Part shown: piece by piece, positions 55,192 to 64,000 of the stretch
Layout of the letters: every line of letters begins with the position of its first letter
Position numbering within the stretch: the first letter of the stretch is position 1
NCBI GenBank assembly: GCA_036936605.1
Contig: JAUPFV010000004.1
Coordinates: 94,638,334-94,702,333 of the forward strand
DNA: 64,000 nt
Source of the DNA: Limnanthes douglasii subsp. nivea
Lineage: Eukaryota; Streptophyta; Magnoliopsida; Brassicales; Limnanthaceae
Reading direction: 5' to 3'
The notes under the pieces: model-generated
What the model was told of the DNA's origin: nothing
Databases searched by the model: none
The model's input: only the letters and a program-made list of their open reading frames with translations
Made by a program: the position numbers and the translations under genes

Positions 55192-55549
55192 CTTACTTTC
55201 GTAATATTATTTTGATATTGTTTGATTATATTTGATATTATAGATATTTTATCCAATATTATGTAGATATTAAATAATATATATTATTAGACACTAATTG
55301 TATTTTAAAATATTATATTTTTAAAACATTTATACCATTATAAAAAAGATAATTGGTATACCTTAACTAAATAGAAATTTTATAATTGGTATACCTTAAT
55401 TATTATATAATAGTCGAAAAATCTCTATAAAAACCTATTGTACATATTTTTTTATTAATGTCAATACTGCTGGCGATGCTGGATACTTCAAGCGTAAGAG
55501 AGTTCAAGACTAACTAGATGCCACACGGGAGGTTTGCCACACGGGAGGT

Positions 55550-55759
55550 TTGAGGTACTTGAACCGTAAGAGAGTTCAAGACCAACTAGATGCCACGGCG
55601 GGAGGTCGGCCAGAAGAACAAATTGCTGATATCACGGAAGGTCGGCCAGAAGAACAAATACCACGAGACATTGGCAGGAAGAACAAGTTATTGATGTCTC
55701 TGTGGTACTTTCTCTTTTCTTTATTTATTATCTGGTATACAGTTTTAATTGGAAAATAA
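55550..55759 (+). CDS. Small frame YLNRKRVQDQLDA, unit 2
   Basis: 69 codons: VQDQLDA, GRPEEQI twice, then KNKLLMSLWYFLFSLFIIWY, a hydrophobic end. The counterpart of 53154-53372, with in-frame differences in repeat number. Not recognised. Confidence 0.3.
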   Translation: MRYLNRKRVQDQLDATAGGRPEEQIADITEGRPEEQIPRDIGRKNKLLMSLWYFLFSLFIIWYTVLIGK

Positions 55760-56788
55760 TAATAATTAATATTTTTTATTTTTTATGAATATAATACTGT
55801 TAGGATAATCAGTCATTAGATTATATATAAGGGTTTGGCTAATAGGTGTTAATGATTATTATTTATAAAAAAAATTGATGAAAGATATTTAGATTTTGAA
55901 AAAAAATTGATGAAAGATATTTAGATTTTGAAAAAATATTAATGAAAGATATTTAGATTTTGAGTCACATAAATGCTTTTATTTTCAAAAAAAATAAAAA
56001 ATAGATGATTTTAAAAACTACAGATTTGAAACTCACAAATATAATTTAGAATTTTTTTTTTAAGTTTAAGAAACAATATTTAATTTCTATACGCTATAAC
56101 TTTTTAATCATAAGTGTGGGGTTTTACGTTAATAATAGCAACAAAATTATATTATATTACTCTAATTATAATTTTTATTCATGATTATTAGTTTTTCTAT
56201 TTTTGTGTTGTTTGACAATGTTAGTATGGGTATATCAAAATTTATATATATAGATATTTGAATTTAAATAACTTTATTAAAATAAGAAGAGTCTAAGATG
56301 ATTTGACTTACAAGGCGCAAAATTTTAATTCATAACATATTCTTCTTTTCATTTTTTACTATCAAAATTAGCCTCCTTGTGAAGGAATTTTTTGTGATTT
56401 GGAAAGCATGCAGATTAAAGCTATATATATATATGTAAGTTTTTTTGGTGTAAAAATATATGTAATTTTATTATCGGAAAATCATTTATTTTAATAAATA
56501 GTATATTTGTGTTAACTTTACGTGAAAGTAAAAATAAGATAATTTTCATATTTATATTATAAATTTGTTTAATAAAAATTATCAATATAATTAAAATATT
56601 AACTGTATGTTACTAAAAATAATTATATATGTTACTAAAAATACTATAATTATAATTAATGTGATGTGATGTGACCGTATCCATATAATATTATATTCTA
56701 CATATATTAAAATTGAAAGCAATCTAATGTAATAATATAAATTGATGTAATAATATTTAAATACATTTAATAAACAATAAATTGATAT

Positions 56789-57629
56789 AAATTAATGTAA
56801 TAATATTTATTAGTAATTAATCTTGCATGATCTAAGGTTGGATAAATCTATTGATTTATATATATAAACTTTGTTTCTTTCTATTTTTTTTGTTTTTTTA
56901 ATTTCCTTTTGCACTGAATAAAAAAATTATGGAAAAGTATGTTACTTTTTTAAAAAATTCTGATGTTTGTAAAACCAAAACCATATTTTTTATAGATTTA
57001 TATTTGTTTATATTAAGAATCAAATCTACTGGTATAGGAAAAGGGAAGGATAAACTTTTATCAGCTCTGGATATCGAAAATGGTCCCTTTTGAGTTTCGA
57101 CTGCTGAAAACATACTGAAATTCTAAGTTCAGTCGTAAAACAAAGACAAAAAGTAATATTTACGGATCATACTATAATTATTTTCTACATGATTTCTATA
57201 ATTATATAATTATAGTATTATCAGTAAATATTACTTTTTTTTCCTGTTTTACAACTGGACTTAGAATTCTAGTATGTTTTCGCCGGTCGAAACTCAAAAG
57301 AAGACCATTTTGGATATCTGGAGCTTGAGTTTTAATAAAATTTTCTCCTTCCATTTCTCTTTTTTGGCGCGATTCTCAATATAAACAAATATAAATCCAC
57401 AAAAAAAGATGGTTTTGGTTTTATAGACATGAGAAATTTAAAAAAACACACTTTTTTTTATTTAGTGCAAAAAGAAATAAGAAATAAAAAAAAAGTTTAG
57501 AATAAATATGTTAAAAGATCTAGTTAAATATCTATATGTATATATAGATTTTTATTCAAAAGATTTATCCAACCCATAAACGTAGATTATGAAAAATTAA
57601 TTACTAATAAATATTATTACATTAATTTA
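56789..57629. repeat. Foldback / long inverted repeat 2
   Basis: The unit 2 copy of the inverted repeat at 54364-55191, centred near 57195, with both arms kept. Confidence 0.75.
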
Positions 57630-57954
57630 CTTACTTTCGTAATATTATTTTGATATTGTTTGACTATATTTGATATTATAGATATTTTATCCAATATTAT
57701 GTAGATATTAAATAATATATATTATTAGACATTGTATTTTAAAATATTATATTTTAAAAACATTTATACCATAATAAAAAAGATAATTGGTATACCTTAA
57801 CTAAATAGAAATTTTATAATTAGGATATGTATATCGTAAACTTGTAATATTATTTGGATATTGTTTGATTATATTATAGATATTTTATTTAATATTAAAT
57901 AAAATATTAAATAATTACTAAAAATTAGACATCTAATTGTATTTTCATCAATCG

Positions 57955-57959
<5 letters not shown>

Positions 57960-57995
<36 letters not shown>
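57960..57995. repeat. (TA)n microsatellite
   Basis: About 17 TA units just before the gypsy relic. Confidence 0.85.
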
Positions 57996-57998
<3 letters not shown>

Positions 57999-58009
57999 AT
58001 TTAATGTAT

Positions 58010-60060
58010 ATAAGGTATATATTGATGACATGCTTCTGTAGAACCCCGATGAAGCTGAACAAATCAAATATTTGGAAAAGACATTCAAGAATTCAAGAGA
58101 TATTAAATTGAAGCTGAATTTGAACAAATGTGCTTTTGGATTTCGGCTAGGAAAGTTCTTGGGTTACCTAGTCAACGAAAGTGGTATAGAGGCAGAAACA
58201 TCACAATTGGCAACCTTTTCATCTGTGCACACACCCAAATCAGTGATGGGAGTTCAGATGTTAGCAAATAGGCTGACTGCCTTGGATAAGTTCATATTGC
58301 ATTTCTCAGACAAGTACTTTTACTCCTTCCATGTGTTGCTTTCAACAAGATAAAAAAAAGGTATGTGTCCTCTGTAGAGCTTCTTTCAAAACCCATACTA
58401 GGTGATACGCTCTTTATATATTATCGACTCTGACTATGATGTAAATATAGTACTAGTCAGTAAGGTATATAAATGAATTACATCAATCTATTATGTAAGG
58501 AAGGGTCTCTTAAATGAGAATACAAGGTACCTACAACTAGAGAAGATGACCCTCACTTTGGTGGTGGTAATAAGAAAGTTGATGTCATACTCCAGAGCCA
58601 TTCTATTGTTGTTCAAACTTCCTTCCCACTTTAGAATATACTATAGAGACCGGGTGTCTCCGACCTCTCAAATCGATAGTCAATAGAATTAGAAGGCTAC
58701 GACATATCTTAGGATTTGAGGACAATCATCAAGGAACATGCACTAGATCACTTCCTAACCGATAACCATGTTGAAACACCCTTACCTATTATTCAATATC
58801 TACATCCACAATGGATATTATATGCAAATGGTGGGTCAATTTCTTCCGGGCATAAATCTAGTATCCAGCTAATTGTTTTAAGAGATGCAATGCACCGAAT
58901 CATATACTTCGGCTTGAAGACTACTAGTAATGAGGTTGTAATATTAGAACTTGTAATAAATCACGTTGTCACACAAAAAACACAAAAGGCACTCTCATAC
59001 ATTGCTTAAAATTTCTAAAAAAGCTAGCTAGTAAATTTGAAAATGTACAGTTTAAACAAGTCCTCCGGCCAAGAATTTCTTAGTTGATTCGCTAGCTTCG
59101 TTGGCCTACTAAAATGCAGTTTTTGGGTCATACTGCAAGAGAATTCACCCATAATATAAGTGGTCGACCTCCCAATCACTAATATGGTCAAACTCAATAC
59201 CATAGTTACCGAGGTAGACTGGCAAGCCCTAACCTAAGACAATATATTTACTATGACATTTCCGAATGATAAAATTAAAACTCGCAACTTACAACAAAAA
59301 ATTGACAATTATGTTTTGTTAGGAGAGATAATTTATCGCCAAGGTTTTTAAAACCGATGATGCAATGTGTGAACCACATGAGTCATATCTTATTTTGATT
59401 CAGCTCCATGATCGAGTGTGTTTGGCTCACTTCAGGCATTTAACCTTTGTAAGAAGGTAATTCCTAACAGACTATTATTGGCCAACTCTAATTGTTAATG
59501 CTAATGAAATGGTTAAAAATTTAATATTTGGAAATGATTCGCCAATATCATACATAGGTCGGCAACACCATTACAGAAAATATTCAAACCCTTTCCTTTT
59601 GATCACTAAGGACTAGGCTTGTCTGGACATCTTCCTAAGGCTTCCGGTGATTGATAATATGTTATAGTGAAAGTTGACTACTTTTATAGACGTGTTGAGG
59701 TCTAGCCCCTAACAATAATCAGAGCAAATGAGGTAATCAAATTTATATAAAAAAAATTGGCAGGTCGGGATGCGAAGGTGATTACCACATATGATCGTAT
59801 ATAATTTCAAAATGTTTAAACTATTTAATTTTACCTAAAAATAGGCTTTTAAAAAGACTTTTATATTTCTTTCCACCTTCAAGCTAATACAAAATTTAAA
59901 ATCACTAACGGAATAATAATTAATGAGTTGAATAAAAAATTTGAGGTTTTAATATCCAAGTTTCCTAAATATTTGAATGAGGTCATTTGGATTTACTGAA
60001 CCACCCTTCAGATAAATAAAGAAGATGGTAACTTGAAGGTAAGATGGTTGACCATACATG
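58010..60060 (+). pseudogene. Degenerate Tat-type gypsy pol (RT, second RNase H, integrase)
   Basis: 58019: YIDDMLL-stop, then LKLNLNKCAFGFRLGKFLGYLVN (RT) and ALDKFILHFSDK. 58800: WILYANGGSISSGHKSS, ISNEVVILEL (archaeal-type RNase H). 59400: HDRVCLAHFRHLTFV..YYWPTL (integrase zinc finger). 59580-59720: PFPFDH, LSGHLPKASGD, VKVDYF (integrase core). There are many stops and frameshifts. Domain order matches the Tat element at 2109-13013, but it is on the opposite strand and much older. No LTRs found. Confidence 0.75.
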
Positions 60061-63000
60061 GGTATTGTATCAAAATATCATACAAAAAACACGATAGAGC
60101 AACATGTCATCTCTTCTGAAGCCAAATATCTTGTTTTGGAACTGATCGACGTGATGCTAAATATCTCTAGTTCCATCGTACTAGTCTATCTCATATATTG
60201 TATTAATCGAAATTTGATGATAATTGTCATGAGAATTTCAAGTGGTAGCGAGGACAACAAGAACATGCATTTGGGTTCGGTAGCAACATATCTAAGATGC
60301 ACAAGTTATTTCGGTCTGATGAAATTAGTCGTCATTTGTTAAAATTGATTGGAACATGACTGGATTGTAAGTGGGTATGGATGGTTTTGTGAGATAGATG
60401 ATGGGTAGGTTTCTGGATCCAAAAGTGGCTCCGGATCAACCGACCAAGGGTCCGATGGACTCATATTCTAATCAATTAGGTAATTTTTTTAAATATTTTT
60501 TTATCCCCATAATGATGAGATGAAGGGGTTCGTCTTCTTTGACTAAGTCAGGAGCGAACACAATAAAAATAACACTTTTTAGACTTGTAGACTGATTCAT
60601 AGTCAAACACTTATAAGACTTTTTTTTAAATATTTGGCACAAGAACCATATTGTATATGGTTAGGACAAGGTGAAGATAAATCTTGATAATAATGCCAAA
60701 TTATAAATGTGGTGGCATCGTCACCTAAAGTTATCCAAAGTGATGAGATGATCATATAGACATAGTGTGGCGCAATCCGTCATTAAAATTTAGATTGCGA
60801 TGAGATCTTTAAAAATATTTTTAAAATTGATACGTCTCAAGTCTTCTAATTGTTGCACATCGATTGATTGGGAGAAAATGTTAAAAAATAATATATATAT
60901 TTTCTTAAATAATCAAATTTAAGTTGAACTTTGTAGTTTAGTATATAAAATGAAACTGAGTTTTTTTAATATATGCACTCTCTAGAAAACTGAGTTAGAA
61001 TTCTGTGGCTTTGAAAATGCTTATGTTATCGAAGTTAGGGGTTTTCTATTTTCTAGGTGCAATTGAAGAAATAAAATTTTAGAGGCCAAAACTAGAACCA
61101 TAAAAGAAATGTAAACACATGTCTTACTTTAATTAGTAAATATATGATAGTGTTTTATTAGAGGGTATAATTGTATTATACATATTCATTAATACAAACA
61201 TATTTAATCTTGTTGTATTTTTTGCATATGCTGTCACTCAGCCTAACAACTAACTTGAATCTTGATAGTTAAAAGTCTTGTTGTCCGAATGTATGAGGGT
61301 ACATTTCTACCTCTTTTTTTTTAATATACAAAGTTGGATAATATGAATAGTTTTATATATTTTAGAATCATTTTTAAAAAATAAAATGATAATTTGCTAC
61401 TCCTTTCACTCTTTAGGTTAAAAAGAAGATTAAAGGAGTGGATTATTCATTATCAATTTTGGTCAAGTTCAAGATTCTTAGTGTCATGTTGAGATGTACC
61501 TTATTCTCTTGCTATAAACCCTTGCAGGCCAAAACCTGTTTTTATCAAGGATGTTTAGTCGTTGTAAATATGTTGATTTATTTATGTAAAATCGTTCATC
61601 TTGGTATGGTGTATGGTTTAGGGAACATTTGTCCATATCAGTGTTCATTGGTCTCTATCATTGACATGGTAATTCTGTAAAAAAAAATCTCAACCCTTCC
61701 CCATTGAGGAAGGTGGATATTCAAAATCTCGTTTCTTATACAAAATCGGTTTTTGGTAATAAAAAAATCTCAACCCCTCCCCAGTTGAGGAAGGTGGATA
61801 TTCAAATTGGTCTTTAGTCTGTAATAAATATTGTGTTTGCCTTAAAAAAATAAATACTTTAAGTTTCTATATCAACTCAAGTTTTCAACTTGGTCCATCT
61901 TATCTATAGGTAATATATTCAGTTTACTACCATGTTAGATGCTCACAATACCACATAATTTACGTGATGATCCAGTGACAATCCAGTGACGTGACGTGCA
62001 ATACCACACTAAAAATTCAATGATTTTTAAATCTATTTCATTTGGTTTAGATTCTAATCACTTAGTTTATACATAGACTTCTAGATCGTCCAATTTTTTA
62101 ATGTCATATGTTATCTTCTTGCTTATTTTTGTCGTTGCTTATACCTTTGATTTTTGTTTTTGTTTTTTAAGAATAAAAACTGTCATTCAAATTAGATTTT
62201 TAAATTAATATTACAAATAGTGTCTATCTTCACACATAACTTAATCACGAGTACAATGTTCAATAACACTATTTCAACACAAAAACCAACTGCTGCACTA
62301 TAGAAAAAGAGTCACTCACAAGTGAAGAATTATCTTAATTTTGTCCAATAACCAAGCGAACCGAAACCCTAGAGTTTTCAACCCGGGTTAAGTATCGAAA
62401 ATGTTGATTTTGTGTGTACTGTCAAGGCTTTCATTCCATAAACGCCATTTTGTAATCTTGAGGAATGATTTTTCGATTTTAAGGTGCATTTAAAAATTCA
62501 CTAAACTTTGTAAGTTTTAAATTTTTGTGGTTCTCCAATAAAACTGACAGAAATTTAGGATGTAGTGGAACAGTTTTTTTTAGAATGATGAAGCTTGAGT
62601 TTTGTAATCAATGGAGGTTTAGAATAGACGGAGAAGATTATAGAATATATATATAGGTCTAAGAAACATGCTTTTAGAAAATTACAATAAAAGTCTTTAA
62701 ATTTGAATTAAGTTGTCATTTCTTATTGAAAATCTCCATTTATAATAAAATAATTCGGGTGTTTTTTAATTAAATGGAGTCTTATTTTAATGTAGTTCTT
62801 TGTTGTTGTTTTTTATTCAAAATTTTATTTTATCGCTTGATGGTTAATTGACGATCATCATCATAAAAAACAAAAACAAAATTCTTAAAAAATTCAAATA
62901 CATGATTTTTTCTCTATAAAAATTGTTAGGATTATAAACAACAAAATATAAAAAGCAAAAAAGTACAATGGCTTGCAACATAAAATACTTGTTATTTATG

Positions 63001-63589
63001 TAGATGGAAATTGTTCCATCAAATCGATACTTCAAACGTCAAATGACTCCACCTCATGATTATCATTTTTATATTATTTCGTTTCAAAGATGTTGTCAAT
63101 TAGCTGACATTTATAGTAATATGTAACAAATATATGTGTATATTTGTATAATATGGCTGAGCAAAAAAATCTATAAAACTTTCCATGTTGTTTTTACTTA
63201 TCTAAAATGGCCTCCAAATCAATAATCGTTTTTAGTTCTTTGTCGAAAGTATTTGAGCACTTTGTTGACAAAAACTTGATCTATGACAAAATATTCACTA
63301 CCAATTCCTGAAATTTAGATGCTCTAAATGTAAAAGATCTATAGAGGCAGATCATTTTAAAGAGTGACTCAGAGGATATAAGACCGAGTGTGAGATAAAT
63401 TCCTCGAACGAGAGATTCAAGAAAGATAAGAGGATACTCTCGATTCAAATCTACGAGGTTTATCATGTATTATTCTGATACGTGCAGAATATATCAAGAT
63501 TATGACAATATTTAAAAGTGAACATATTTTCAGGCTTTCAGAAATTGACGAAGTCCTTAGCTTTATAAAACATTACACTAATATTTTCA
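60061..63589. other. Unassigned AT-rich region
   Basis: Short frames at 60058-60342 and 61438-61680 match nothing recognised; the first may continue the gypsy relic. An 85-bp tandem duplication lies at 61681-61810. ACCCTAGAGTTTTCAACCC near 62368 looks like a plant 5' leader but no gene follows. Confidence 0.45.
61681..61810. repeat. Tandem duplication AAAAATCTCAACCC..CCCCA
   Basis: AAAAAATCTCAACCC(T/C)TCCCC followed by TTGAGGAAGGTGGATATTCA occurs twice, about 85 bases apart. Within each copy the arms of CCTTCCCCATTGAGGAAGG are partly inverted. Confidence 0.75.
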
Positions 63590-64000
63590 TTCAAGTATGT
63601 ATCAATCTAATTATTATTTTTTGTCACCGTGACGTTAATTCCCTTTATCTTATTAAAGAGGGACTTGATGATTTCTTTTTGCTCTCATGCCTATAAGTCA
63701 GCCCCACAAAAATTCAGAATTTCCTCTCGGGAGTCAATCTATCTCTCTTTGTAATAATCTCATCTCTATTTTAGAGTATAGGGAAGGTACCCTTATTGTA
63801 AAATATTTGGGTGTTCACAATCTCACTGACGCCTCATCCACATGAATTATCGTCATATTCTACACAAAATTAGCTCGAGAATTAACTTTTGGACTTCTAA
63901 GCACCTCTTTTATGCGGGTAGGCTCCAACTTATCAAGTCAATCTTATTCATGAGACAATTATATTGGTCGTCTATCTTTATCCTTCCCTTTAGGGTTCTC
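63590..64000 (+). pseudogene. LINE reverse transcriptase fragment (runs off right edge)
   Basis: CHRDVNSLYLIKEGLDDFFL (the block after FADDLLLF in plant LINEs), then SPTKIQNFLSGVNLS, EGTLIVKYLGV, and after frameshifts INFWTSKHLFYAGRLQLIKS, typical of the RT C-terminal part of plant L1 elements. Not in one frame. The remainder lies beyond 64000. Confidence 0.7.

Larger units (their letters stand above)
52989..55391. repeat. 2.4-kb tandem unit 1
   Basis: Starts TTAATTATTATATAATAGTCG; the same sequence restarts at about 55397. Contents in order: 40-54-bp GTAAGAGAGTTCAAGAC repeats, the small frame at 53154, 33-bp AAAGATATTTAGATTTTG repeats, a long (TA)n run, a foldback. The same order occurs in unit 2 with small indels. 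Confidence 0.85.
55392..57838. repeat. 2.4-kb tandem unit 2
   Basis: Same order as unit 1. Differences include extra CACACGGGAGGTTTG and GGTCGGCCAGAAGAAC sub-repeats near 55522-55650, a short (TA)n, and an insertion TTTTCTCCTTCCATTTCTC near 57342. Confidence 0.85.

Noticed and set aside
60058..60342. 94-codon frame as a membrane protein gene
   Set aside because: Hydrophobic but directly follows the degenerate gypsy integrase, and no supporting features were found.
62844..63466. Two short minus-strand frames
   Set aside because: Low-complexity, AT-driven; no family resemblance and no promoter or splice evidence.

Overview
The window is nuclear DNA of a flowering plant, probably a eudicot. 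Protein-coding content is almost entirely transposable elements: LTR retrotransposons of the Ty3/gypsy and Ty1/copia classes, TRIMs, plant L1-type LINEs with a DUF4283-type ORF1, and Mutator-like elements (MULEs). They sit in AT-rich, microsatellite-bearing spacers. The only recognisable host gene is in short exons with GT-AG introns. The species cannot be named from the sequence alone.

Layout, left to right. Bases 1-79 carry one exon (minus strand) of a DNA polymerase delta small subunit gene (POLD2-like). Bases 615-1883 hold a TRIM array of the form LTR-internal-LTR-internal-LTR. Bases 1884-2108 and 13014-14478 are two halves of one degenerate Copia element, split by a 10.9-kb Tat-lineage Ty3/gypsy element (2109-13013, minus strand, TSD ACATC). 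That Tat element has a second, archaeal-type RNase H and an extra gene on the opposite strand, between pol and the 3' LTR, which appears to have two introns. Bases 16860-22956 are a full-length but mutated LINE (plus strand) with an 11-bp TSD. Bases 25570-30195 are a MULE with a 9-bp TSD that carries a Ulp1-protease-like fragment, an arabinogalactan-protein-like fragment and a 425-bp satellite built on the core CTAGCAA. Bases 31651-33007 hold a replication-protein-A-like gene remnant. Bases 33611-36270 hold a broken FAR1/MULE transposase gene followed by an OTU-protease-like domain.

Bases 38727-51804 hold the 3' two thirds of a POLD2-like gene on the minus strand (nine exons). One intron contains a TRIM plus a 5.3-kb Copia element (40230-45538). 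Another contains a 5.4-kb CRM-like chromovirus (46290-51650, TSD ATAAG). An internal stop and lost splice sites indicate a pseudogene. The POLD2 exon at 1-79 precedes these exons in protein order but lies downstream of them, so there are at least two copies or a rearrangement.

Bases 52989-57838 are two tandem 2.4-kb units, each with a ~830-bp foldback (long inverted repeat) and a small repeat-rich reading frame. Bases 58010-60060 are an old Tat-type gypsy remnant on the plus strand. A LINE reverse transcriptase fragment runs off the right edge (63590-64000).

No element in the window looks autonomous: every element that still has recognisable coding sequence carries stops, frameshifts or lost catalytic residues. 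The genes do not form a pathway. The window records nested insertion, gene-fragment capture by a MULE, and decay of a host gene. All calls come from reading the sequence by eye; no database search was run.
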